Made by a program: the position numbers and the translations under genes
Part shown: positions 24,826-32,775 of the stretch, in pieces
Layout: the number at the start of each line of letters is the position of its first letter
How positions within the stretch are numbered: the first letter of the stretch is position 1
Notes under the pieces: model-generated
What the model was told of the DNA's origin: nothing
Seen by the model: the letters and a program-made list of their open reading frames with translations, nothing else
Databases searched by the model: none
Source: DAOMFM01 sp035429825
Lineage (GTDB): Bacteria > Acidobacteriota > Blastocatellia > UBA7656 > JADIYM01
Assembly (NCBI GenBank): GCA_044224215.1
Contig: JBGAKX010000033.1
Location: 1 to 38,122, forward strand
Length of the DNA: 38,122 bases
Direction of reading: 5' to 3'

Positions 24826-26020
24826 GCGTGTACACCTCGCTCTTCACCGGCAAGCGGTCGTGATGCGTCTCGTAGACGGGCAGGATCGCCTTGCCCTTGA
24901 GGATGAAGAAGAACGTCGCCATCCAGACTCCGCCGATGGCGATCGGCGCGGCGATGTCGGTCCAGAAGAAGTTCGCCGCGGGCTCGCCGGCGAACGACGG
25001 CCGGATGAGCCAGTACAGGTCGACGAGGCGCATGAGCATCAGCAGGAGGCCGATCGATGCCAGCGCCGCCGGGGCCTTCTTTGCGCGCCGCTGCAACAGC
25101 AGGAAGAACGGGATCACGAAGTGCAGGAACACGAGCGCCAGCGCGAGCTTTCGCCAGGGACCCTCGAGCCTGTGAATGTAGAACTGCGAATCCTCGGGCA
25201 GGTTGCCGGCCCAGCTGATCAGGTACTGCGAGAAGGCCATGTACGCCCACAGCATCGTGAACGCCAGCATCAGGTTGCCGATGTCCCAGAACCTGTCCGG
25301 CGTCAGCACCTTGGACATCGGCTCGGTGTGGCGGAACCGGTTCATCAGGTTGGTCGTGAGCGACAGTGTCGAGAGCGTCGCGCCGACCATCAGCAGCAGC
25401 GCGAAGATCGTCGAGTACCAGTGCGGTTCGAGCGACATCATGAAGTCGACGATGTAGAACGTGTAGATGATCACGTAGAGCAGGATTCCGGGCCCGCTCA
25501 GCGCCCGGGCCTTTGTACGGAAGGTACGCGTCCCGGTCTTGTCGCAATCCGCCGACCACTTGTTGAGCAGAAACGCCGAGCCGATCCAGAACACGAAATA
25601 GATGATCACGCGGATGTGGAAGAACCCGAGGTTCAGGTACGGCGCCTTCTCGCGAAGAACGGCGTCCGCGTCGACGTTCGACTGCACCGCCCACTCGTAC
25701 AGGTGCGGCATGCCGCCAAAGATGATCGGCAGCACCAGGATGGCCATGAGGATCGAGCACATCGCGCCGGCTTCGAAGAACCTGCGGTTCACGTAGCCCC
25801 ATTCGCCGCCGACCATGTGGTGGAGCATCAGCAGGCCGAGGAATCCGACCGTGATGCCGTTCCAGAACATGAACCCGAGGAGATAGGACTGGTAGAAGTG
25901 CTCGTGCCCCTGGTCCATCGCAAATCCCGCGCCGAGCGCGGCAAGCCCGAGGACGCCAATGCCGAGCGCGATGCTCTGCAGCCGGTTGATGAGCGGACGT
26001 GAGGTATCGGTATGATTCAT
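24818..26020 (-). CDS. actF: Alternative Complex III subunit ActF
   Basis: The product is 400 residues from ATG 26020, overlapping actE by four bases. It has about ten membrane helices. Recognisable stretches are SYLLGFMFWNGITVGFLGLLMLHHMVGG, RRFFEAGAMCSILMAILVLP, YTFYIVDFMMSLEPHWYSTIFALL and LWAYMAFSQYLISWAGNLPED. ActF is related to ActC/NrfD-type proteins and forms part of the quinol-oxidising membrane module. It ends a complete actABCDEF set. No cofactor-binding motif is expected or seen. Confidence 0.95.
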   Translation of the reverse strand: MNHTDTSRPLINRLQSIALGIGVLGLAALGAGFAMDQGHEHFYQSYLLGFMFWNGITVGFLGLLMLHHMVGGEWGYVNRRFFEAGAMCSILMAILVLPIIFGGMPHLYEWAVQSNVDADAVLREKAPYLNLGFFHIRVIIYFVFWIGSAFLLNKWSADCDKTGTRTFRTKARALSGPGILLYVIIYTFYIVDFMMSLEPHWYSTIFALLLMVGATLSTLSLTTNLMNRFRHTEPMSKVLTPDRFWDIGNLMLAFTMLWAYMAFSQYLISWAGNLPEDSQFYIHRLEGPWRKLALALVFLHFVIPFFLLLQRRAKKAPAALASIGLLLMLMRLVDLYWLIRPSFAGEPAANFFWTDIAAPIAIGGVWMATFFFILKGKAILPVYETHHDRLPVKSEVYTHG

Positions 26021-26715
26021 CGCTGTTCAACCTTCTTTTCGCTCGCGGGAGCGGCAGGCTTTGCATCCGGGGCCCCCGCGGGGGCCGCGGCTTCGGCCGG
26101 ACCGGTCTTTGCAACTCCTGCCGCCTTCAGCGCGTCGGCCGGAACGTCGGACTCTGGGGCGTACTGGCTGAGCTGCAGCGCGCGAACATACGCGACGACG
26201 GCCCATCGGTCCTCAGGTGTCTGAATCCGGTCGGCGTAGCTGTACATCACGCCATAGCCGTTCGTGATCACGTCGTAGATGTGACCGACGGGCGCTCGCC
26301 GCAAGCGGTCGATGTGGTACGACGGCGGCGGCGGGAACCCGCGCTTGACGACGGTTCCGTCGGCGTAGCCGGCGTGGCCGTGGCACATCGAGCAGTAGAT
26401 CTCGAACTTCTTGCGCCCTCGCTCGAGCAACTCGTCGTTGACGGGAAGCGGGAAATCGGCCGTGGGCTGCCCGTCGTCGTTCATCCCCGTGAGAAACGCC
26501 GCGCCGAGCTCGCTGTTGGCGTGGCGCGCAACGGTGCCGGTGACGAGCGGCCGCGCCGAGCGGCCGTCCGCAAAGACCGGGCTGCCCTCGAGCGGCTTCA
26601 ACCTCGAGTCGTCGCGCATCTCCAGGTTGCAGCCCGCCGTGACCACCGCGACTGCGATGACACCCGTCGCGAGGAGCGTTCGCACGCGCTTTCTATCGAT
26701 CCTGTTAGCGTTCAA
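26017..26715 (-). CDS. actE: Alternative Complex III subunit ActE, monohaem cytochrome c lipoprotein
   Basis: The product is 232 residues. The start is TTG 26715, supported by AGGAG nine bases upstream; the first 11 codons overlap actD's 3' end. A lipoprotein signal ends in VTAGC (Cys29). The single haem site is CSMCH (108-112) in YCSMCHGHAGYADG, with a likely distal Met in NGYGVMYSYADRI. TPEDRWAVVAYVRALQ is the typical C-terminal cytochrome c helix. The tail is Ala/Pro/Lys-rich. ActE is a candidate exit point for electrons to the cytochrome c domain of oxidase subunit II. Confidence 0.93.
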   Translation of the reverse strand: MNANRIDRKRVRTLLATGVIAVAVVTAGCNLEMRDDSRLKPLEGSPVFADGRSARPLVTGTVARHANSELGAAFLTGMNDDGQPTADFPLPVNDELLERGRKKFEIYCSMCHGHAGYADGTVVKRGFPPPPSYHIDRLRRAPVGHIYDVITNGYGVMYSYADRIQTPEDRWAVVAYVRALQLSQYAPESDVPADALKAAGVAKTGPAEAAAPAGAPDAKPAAPASEKKVEQR

Positions 26716-27253
26716 CTTCGAATACTCCTGACGGATTGAGGGTCTCCAGGAATGCCGTCGTCCCGGCGAGATCGAACTTGGGGTCCTCGCTCTCGATGCA
26801 CAGGAAGAATCCGTCGCGCGACGCGCGGCGGAAGGACGGAACGTTGAACACCGGATGGTAGGGCCTCGGCAATCCGTTGAGCGCGAGCATCGCGATCACG
26901 GTCGTGAACGAGCCGAGCAGGATGGTCAGCTCGAAGATCGCCGGAACGAACGACGGCCAGCTCAGGTACGGGCGTCCGCCGATGTTCTTTGGATAGTCGA
27001 TGACCTCCATCCAGTACTGCATCGCATAGCCGCTCAGACCGCCGGCGAGCGCGCCGAGCAGCACGAGGATCGGGAGCTTTGTCGGACCGATGCCCATCGC
27101 CTCGTTCAGCCCGTCGACGGGGAACGGCGAGTAGGCGTCGGTCTTTGTGTAGCCGTGCTCGCGAACCTTTTCGGCCGCAGCGATCAGCGCCTCGGCGGTG
27201 TCGAACTCGGCCATCACGCCGTGCGGCCCGGTTGGAGTGGTGTCAGCGTGCAT
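26705..27253 (-). CDS. actD: Alternative Complex III subunit ActD (DUF3341)
   Basis: The product is 182 residues from ATG 27253, with GGAGGG nine bases upstream. Family features are GVMAEFDTAEALIAAAEKVREHGYTKTDAYSPFPVDGL, two membrane helices (LPILVLLGALAGGLSGYAMQYW and FVPAIFELTILLGSFTTVIAMLAL) and the DGFFLCIES segment. It is a structural membrane subunit without cofactors. Its 3' end overlaps actE by 11 bases and it starts three bases after actC. Confidence 0.95.
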   Translation of the reverse strand: MHADTTPTGPHGVMAEFDTAEALIAAAEKVREHGYTKTDAYSPFPVDGLNEAMGIGPTKLPILVLLGALAGGLSGYAMQYWMEVIDYPKNIGGRPYLSWPSFVPAIFELTILLGSFTTVIAMLALNGLPRPYHPVFNVPSFRRASRDGFFLCIESEDPKFDLAGTTAFLETLNPSGVFEVER

Positions 27254-27256
27254 GGA

Positions 27257-28672
27257 TCAGTGCCCTCCCCCGGCGGTGCGGTGCGCCAGTTCGTGCTCTT
27301 CGTGCTCCTTGTGGCGCAGAAGGTGCTTCATCTCAAAGATGTTGATTGCAGGCAGGAACCGGATGAAGAGGAACAGCAGCGTGAAGAACAGGCCGATGGT
27401 TCCGATGTAGGTCGCCCAGTCCCATATCGTCGGGTAGTACATCCCCCACGACGACGGCAGGAAGTCGCGGTGCAGGCTGACGACGACGATGACGAAACGC
27501 TCGAGCCACATGCCGATGCTCACCGACATGCAGACAACGAACACCCACCCCAGGTTGTAGCGCAGCCTTCGCACCCACAGCGACTGCGGAATGATGATGT
27601 TGAAGAGAATCAGCGCCCAGTACGTCCAGCCATACGGGCCGAACATTCGGTTCCACGTCACGAAACGCTCGGACGGGACGGCGCTGTACCATCCAAAAAA
27701 GACCTCGAACAGGTAGCCGTATCCGACGATCAGTCCGGTCCCGAGCATGACCTTGGCCATCACGTCGATGTGCTTCAAGGTGATGAAGTCTTCGAGGTTG
27801 TAGTACTTGCGGAACGGAATCGCGATCGTGAGCACCATCGCGAAGCCGGCGTAGATGGCGCCTGCGACGAAGTATGGCGGGAAGATCGTGGAGTGCCACC
27901 CTGGAACGATGCCCACCGCGAAGTCGAAGGACACGATCGAGTGAACCGAGAGCACGAGGGGCGTCGACATGCCCGCAAGCAGCAGGGTCGCCATCTCGTA
28001 GCGGTTCCAGTGACGCGCGGACCCGCGCCATCCCATCGAGAGCACCGAGTAGAGGCGCTTGAACCACACGTTCCCGGCCTTGTCGCGCAGCGTCGCGAGA
28101 TCGGGAATCAGGCCCGTGTACCAGAACAGCAGCGACACCGTTCCGTACGTCGAGACCGCGAAGAAGTCCCACACGAGCGGGCTGCGGAAGTTCGGCCAGT
28201 ATCCGTAGGTGTTCGGGTACGGCGCGAGCCAGTACGCCAGCCACGGACGGCCGAGGTGGAGCACGGGGAACAGGCCCGCGCAAGCCACCGCGAACAGCGT
28301 CATGGCCTCCGCAAACCGGTTGATCGAGTTCCGCCAGTCCTGTTTGAGCAGCAGCAGGATCGCCGAGATCAGCGTTCCGGCGTGGCCGATACCGATCCAC
28401 CAGACGAAGTTGATGATCGCAAAGCCCCAGCCGATCGGCTGGTTGATGCCCCAGATGCCGGGACCCATGTAGATCAGGTAGGTCGCCGCCACCATGAAGA
28501 TGTTGAGCAGAGCGAACGCGATCAGGAACCCGAAGACCCAGCCGATCTTTATCTGACGCGTCAGCACGATGTTGCCGATGCGATCGTCGATCGTGCGGTA
28601 CGTGTTCCCCGGCCCGATGGTCGGAATGAACTCGGGTACTCCGCTGGACGGCTTTTCGATGGAGGTAGACAT
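27257..28672 (-). CDS. actC: Alternative Complex III subunit ActC (NrfD/PsrC-type)
   Basis: The product is 471 residues from ATG 28672, seven bases after actB. It has about ten membrane helices of the NrfD/PsrC family. Clear stretches are FGFLIAFALLNIFMVAATYLI, INFVWWIGIGHAGTLISAILLL, YWPNFRSPLVWDFFAVSTYGTVSLLFWYTGLIPD and LSVHSIVSFDFAVGIVPGWHSTIFPPYFVAGAI. In solved ACIII structures ActC contacts ActB and is thought to hold the quinol site. The C-terminus (HKEHEEHELAHRTAGGGH) is charged and His-rich. Confidence 0.96.
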   Translation of the reverse strand: MSTSIEKPSSGVPEFIPTIGPGNTYRTIDDRIGNIVLTRQIKIGWVFGFLIAFALLNIFMVAATYLIYMGPGIWGINQPIGWGFAIINFVWWIGIGHAGTLISAILLLLKQDWRNSINRFAEAMTLFAVACAGLFPVLHLGRPWLAYWLAPYPNTYGYWPNFRSPLVWDFFAVSTYGTVSLLFWYTGLIPDLATLRDKAGNVWFKRLYSVLSMGWRGSARHWNRYEMATLLLAGMSTPLVLSVHSIVSFDFAVGIVPGWHSTIFPPYFVAGAIYAGFAMVLTIAIPFRKYYNLEDFITLKHIDVMAKVMLGTGLIVGYGYLFEVFFGWYSAVPSERFVTWNRMFGPYGWTYWALILFNIIIPQSLWVRRLRYNLGWVFVVCMSVSIGMWLERFVIVVVSLHRDFLPSSWGMYYPTIWDWATYIGTIGLFFTLLFLFIRFLPAINIFEMKHLLRHKEHEEHELAHRTAGGGH

Positions 28673-28679
28673 ATCGCTG

Positions 28680-31600
28680 TTACGCCTTAAGCTCGGGGTT
28701 GGGGTTGGTCACACGGGCGAGATACGACGTCCGGGGCCGCGTGTTGAGATCGGCAAGCATGCCGTAGTTGAGCGGCGTCTTCTTGAGCTTGACGACCTTG
28801 CTCTCGGGATCGTTGAGGTTGCCGAACACGATCGCCTCGGTCGGGCACGTCTGCTGGCACGCGGTGACGATGTCGCCGTCGCGGACCGCGCGGTTCTCGC
28901 GCTCGGCCGTGATCCGTGCGCGCCAGATGCGCTGCACGCAGTACGTGCACTTCTCCATCACGCCGCGCGCGCGGATGGTGACGTTCGGGTTCGACCGCAG
29001 CTGCGCGAGCGGGCTCTGGTCCGAGTACTTGAGGAAGTTGAACCTCCGCACCTTGTACGGACAGTTGTTCGAGCAGTACCTCGTGCCGACACAGCGGTTG
29101 TAGACCATGTCGTTGAGGCCTTCCTCGCTGTGCACCGTCGCGCCGACGGGACACACGACCTCGCACGGCGCGTTCTCGCACTGCATGCACGGAACCGGCT
29201 GGAAGTAGGTGTCCGGATCGTCGATCCTGCCCTCGAAGTAGGTGTCGATGCGGATCCAGTGCATCTCGCGGTTCATGATGACCTGCTCCTTGCCGACAAC
29301 AGGAATGTTGTTCTCGGACTGGCAGGCGATCACGCAGGCGTTGCAGCCGATGCACGACTGCGTGTCGATCGTCATTCCCCAGCGGTTGTGGTCGTACTGG
29401 AACTGAGGCTGCATCATCGCCTCGTTCGCGGTTCCCGGGATGAGCGCGCCTCCCTCCGTCTCTTCGGCCTTCTTCTCGCCGGAGACCGGATTGCCGCCGC
29501 CTTCGGGAGCCTCTTCGTGCTGCTGCTCGGCAAAAACGTGGGGATTCGCGGTGAACTCGGCAAACGTCCGGACCCGAACGATCTCGCGTCCGCGCTGGCC
29601 GTCCACAAAACCTGCGCCTTCGCCGACACGGCTGTTGAACCGGCTGTAGTGATCGTCGAGCGAGCCGGCCTCGGGCCGCGCGGCGTAGTCGCCCGCCGAG
29701 ATCATGTTGTGGTGCTCGGTGAGGGCAAGCGTGTACATCTCACCCGTCGCCTTGGCTTCGAGTCCCGATCCGGACCACGGGCTGTCGCTCGTTCTGAGCG
29801 AATACGCGTTGAATCCGACGCCGTTGCCGACCCTTCCCGAGCGCTCCCTTCCGTAGCCGAGATACACCGTCACGAAGCCTTCGGGATGTCCCGCGAGCAC
29901 GCGAACCGGCGCCTTCAGCGACCGGCCCTTGTACGTGAGCTCGACGACGTGCTCGTCTTCGACGCCGAGCTTGTTGGCGGTCCGCACGCTCATGATCGCG
30001 GCGTTGTCCCACGTGAGCTTGGTCAACGGCCTCGGCAGCTCCTGCAGCCAACCGTTGTTTGCGAAGCTTCCGTCCCAGACGCTCGGGCACGGCCGGAACG
30101 CGATTTCGAGTGCATCGCCTGACGCCGCGGCAGGCGCGGTCGCAAACAGCGCCGGGTTGACGGCGGGCGCTGCCGGCGGCGGAGCGGGAGGTGTCGGGAG
30201 CGTCACGACGCCATCGTTGAGCGACTTTTGCCAGAACGATTCGAATCCACCCGGCACCGTGGCGCCGAGCTCCTTCATCCAGTGCTCGCGAACGATGTCG
30301 TAGCCGCTGCGCGAGCCCTGGCCGAGAATGCCCGCGAGGACCTCGGCGACGGTCTTGCCGCCGTAGAGCGGCGCGATGAGCGGCTGGATGATCGACAGCG
30401 TGCCATCGAATGCCCGCGCGTCGCCCCACGATTCGAGGTAGTGGGCTTCGTTGACGTGCCAGTTCGACCAGAACGCCGTCTCGTCCGCGTACTGGTTGAG
30501 ATGGATGCGCAGCCGGACCTTTTCGGCCATCGCGTCGCCGAAGCCGAGATCGACGGGCGCGTCGTAGACGGGATTGACGCCGAGCATCACCAGCGTGTCG
30601 ACCTTGCCGGCCTTGATCTCGCCGACCAGTTCGACGATCGAGGCCATCGGGTCGACCGGCTGTGCCTCGACGGCGGGGATGTAGGACACCGTCGTTCCGA
30701 CGTTGCCGAGCGCCTGGTTCATCGCGTGCGCGAGCGCGTGCACGGCAGGCGTCGCGTAGTCGCCCGGGATGACGATGCTCGTGCCGCGGTAGTCCTTGAG
30801 CTCCTCGACGACGGTCGCCACGAACGCGGCGGCCTCGCCTGTCAGCCCATCGCCGCCAGCAGCGGCGACGCCGACGCCCTTTGCGATGGCACGTGCCGCC
30901 GTCTCGACCTGGCTCGGTTTGACGCGGAGCCGGTTGTCGGCGTTCGCGCCGGTCAGCGTCGGCGAGCTCTCGACCATGAACAGGCGGTTGATGGTCTTGG
31001 GATTCTCGGTGACCTTGCGACGGGCCGTGAAGTGGCGCGCGTATGCGAGCTGCGCCGGCCCTTCGACGAGGAAATTCGCGTCGAGCGACACGACGAGGTC
31101 TGCCTTCTCAAAGCTGTACAGCGTATCGAAGTCTCCGCCGAGCGCCTGCGTGGATGCGACTCGCGCGCCGGTGCGCGCGACCGGTTCGTAGGTGTACCAC
31201 TTGGCGTTCGGGAACTGCTCGGGCGCGAAGAGCAGCTTGGCCTGCGCCGCGAGCGTCGGCGACGTGATCGGGCCCGAGAGAAACCGGAGACCGACGCCGC
31301 CGTTGGCCTTGTGCTTGAGCCGTTCGGCGGTCATGTCGCCGAGGAACGCATCCCAGTTGCTGACGCGGCCGTTGTGAACGACGGTCTGCGAACGGTCGGG
31401 GTCGTAGAGCGACAGCACCGATGCCTGCGCGTGCGCGTCGGCGGCGCCGAGCGATGCGGGATGAAGGGCGTTGCCCTCGATCTTTGTCGGACGGCCGGTG
31501 TTGCTCTCGACGACGACACCGCGCGCATATCCGCCGTGGGTCATCGCCGTGGCAAAGAAGAGCGGACGACCCGGCGTCAGCCCCGCGGGTGGGTTCGCGG

Positions 31601-31880
31601 CGTACGGCCAGATCGTCTCGATCGGCTGCATAGGGGCGCAACCCGTGACGCCTGCGAACGCGAGCGACGCCCCCATGACCTTCAGGAAGGTCCGGCGCGT
31701 GAACGGATCGATCACCTCGTCGATGCGCGACGGGAAGTGGCGTTCGATGATCTCGCGGAACTCGTCCGTGTCGGACCACTCGTCGAGGCTGCGCCAGAAC
31801 CGCTTGCCCGACTGCCCGCTGAGTCGCTCGCGGGCGGTCTGCACGTCGAGGGCTTTCTGTGTATCGTCTTTCGTCATCAT
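28680..31880 (-). CDS. actB: Alternative Complex III subunit ActB (molybdopterin-like fold + Fe-S domain)
   Basis: The product is 1066 residues. The start ATG 31880 forms an ATGA overlap with the actA stop; an open frame to 32120 lies antisense-like in actA and is rejected. A twin-arginine signal (FTRRTFLKVMG, Arg62-Arg63) is followed by a Cys81 that may be lipidated. The large middle part is the molybdoenzyme-like B1 domain, which in ACIII lacks the cofactor. The C-terminal B2 domain has 15 cysteines (843, 846, 849, 853, 898, 901, 906, 910, 930, 936, 940, 978, 981, 1008, 1012). That count suits three 4Fe-4S and one 3Fe-4S clusters, as in known ACIII. An Ala/Pro-rich segment lies at about 550-585. 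Confidence 0.95.
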   Translation of the reverse strand: MMTKDDTQKALDVQTARERLSGQSGKRFWRSLDEWSDTDEFREIIERHFPSRIDEVIDPFTRRTFLKVMGASLAFAGVTGCAPMQPIETIWPYAANPPAGLTPGRPLFFATAMTHGGYARGVVVESNTGRPTKIEGNALHPASLGAADAHAQASVLSLYDPDRSQTVVHNGRVSNWDAFLGDMTAERLKHKANGGVGLRFLSGPITSPTLAAQAKLLFAPEQFPNAKWYTYEPVARTGARVASTQALGGDFDTLYSFEKADLVVSLDANFLVEGPAQLAYARHFTARRKVTENPKTINRLFMVESSPTLTGANADNRLRVKPSQVETAARAIAKGVGVAAAGGDGLTGEAAAFVATVVEELKDYRGTSIVIPGDYATPAVHALAHAMNQALGNVGTTVSYIPAVEAQPVDPMASIVELVGEIKAGKVDTLVMLGVNPVYDAPVDLGFGDAMAEKVRLRIHLNQYADETAFWSNWHVNEAHYLESWGDARAFDGTLSIIQPLIAPLYGGKTVAEVLAGILGQGSRSGYDIVREHWMKELGATVPGGFESFWQKSLNDGVVTLPTPPAPPPAAPAVNPALFATAPAAASGDALEIAFRPCPSVWDGSFANNGWLQELPRPLTKLTWDNAAIMSVRTANKLGVEDEHVVELTYKGRSLKAPVRVLAGHPEGFVTVYLGYGRERSGRVGNGVGFNAYSLRTSDSPWSGSGLEAKATGEMYTLALTEHHNMISAGDYAARPEAGSLDDHYSRFNSRVGEGAGFVDGQRGREIVRVRTFAEFTANPHVFAEQQHEEAPEGGGNPVSGEKKAEETEGGALIPGTANEAMMQPQFQYDHNRWGMTIDTQSCIGCNACVIACQSENNIPVVGKEQVIMNREMHWIRIDTYFEGRIDDPDTYFQPVPCMQCENAPCEVVCPVGATVHSEEGLNDMVYNRCVGTRYCSNNCPYKVRRFNFLKYSDQSPLAQLRSNPNVTIRARGVMEKCTYCVQRIWRARITAERENRAVRDGDIVTACQQTCPTEAIVFGNLNDPESKVVKLKKTPLNYGMLADLNTRPRTSYLARVTNPNPELKA

Positions 31881-32536
31881 CGGTGGCACGTCGAACAGCT
31901 CGTGAGAAGCGCTGTGGTCGGGATGTTGTAGTCCTTGCGCAGCTGGGCGCCGAGCACTTCCTGGTTCGGCCCGGGCTCCCACGCGAGGTTGAAGATGTCC
32001 TTCTGTTCTCTGAGGACTTTCTCGGGATTGCGATGGCAGTTGATGCACCACGCCATGTAGAGGGTCTGGGTCTTGAACGTCAGCTGCATCTGGTCGACGC
32101 GGCCGTGGCACGTCGAGCATCCGACACCCTTGGTGATGTGGATGCTGTGATTGAAGTAGGCAAAGTCGGCAAGGTCATGGACGCGTTCCCAAACGAGCGA
32201 CTTGTCGGTCTTCAGGCTTTCGCGCACGGGCGCGAGCATCGGCGCGTCCTTCCAGATCTGCGAATGGCAGGTCATGCAGGTCTTTGTGGGGGGTATGCCG
32301 GCGAATGCCTCGGTCTCGACCGACGCGTGGCAGTACCTGCAGTCCAGCCCGACGCCACCCACGTGGTGGTTGTGGCTGAACGGCACCGGTTGCGCCCGCA
32401 CCTCGCCAACGCGCGTCACGTACGACGAGTAGAAGAACGCCGACATCCCGCCAAGAATCGCTGCCACGGCGACAAGAGCGAGGATCATGCTCGCCCTCGC
32501 GATGTTGTTGGCGCTACTGGGAAAGATTTGAGCCAT
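31877..32536 (-). CDS. actA: Alternative Complex III subunit ActA, pentahaem cytochrome c
   Basis: The product is 219 residues from ATG 32536, with AAGGA seven bases upstream. One N-terminal membrane anchor (about 13-37) precedes a periplasmic domain with five haem motifs: CRYCH (66-70), CMTCH (87-91), CSTCH (130-134), CINCH (154-158) and CSTCH (214-218). This is the ActA set; extra His (FSHNHHVGG, NHSIHITKG) are likely axial ligands. It carries electrons from the ActB Fe-S clusters towards ActE or the oxidase. It begins 35 bases after the end of the ctaB sequence. An open frame to 32779 is in ctaB sequence and is not the start. Confidence 0.95.
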   Translation of the reverse strand: MAQIFPSSANNIARASMILALVAVAAILGGMSAFFYSSYVTRVGEVRAQPVPFSHNHHVGGVGLDCRYCHASVETEAFAGIPPTKTCMTCHSQIWKDAPMLAPVRESLKTDKSLVWERVHDLADFAYFNHSIHITKGVGCSTCHGRVDQMQLTFKTQTLYMAWCINCHRNPEKVLREQKDIFNLAWEPGPNQEVLGAQLRKDYNIPTTALLTSCSTCHR

Positions 32537-32571
32537 CGCAAAGTCCTTAAAGTGCCAGTGAAGCCTTTGAC

Positions 32572-32775
32572 CTACATCCAGTAAGAGCGATCGACCGCCA
32601 TTGCGAGAAACAGCAGCGCAAGGTACGTCATCGAGTACTTGAAGAGCGAGCTGGCGCGCGGCCGGTCGGGGCTCTTGTAGAGCTGCAGACTGCGGAGCAC
32701 CAGCACGGCGTTGAGCGCAACAGCGGCAAGCAGATAGATCCGCCCGGTCTCTCCGATCATCAGCGGAATCGCCGA
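32572..32775 (-). pseudogene. C-terminal remainder of ctaB after the in-frame TGA
   Basis: The frame of the ctaA-ctaB fusion continues directly after TGA 32778-32776. It reads SAIPLMIGETGRIYLLAAVALN, then LYKSPDRPRASSLFKYSMTYLALLFLAMAVD, the normal last two helices and end of haem O synthase. The first in-frame Met (32760) would give a 62-residue piece. It is either a stranded gene end, a product of stop-codon read-through, or a separately translated fragment. No clear ribosome-binding site is seen before 32760. Confidence 0.75.

Noticed and set aside
31881..32120. Upstream extension of actB
   Set aside because: It would run through actA out of phase and adds no ActB-like sequence; ATG 31880 overlaps the actA stop and precedes the twin-arginine signal.
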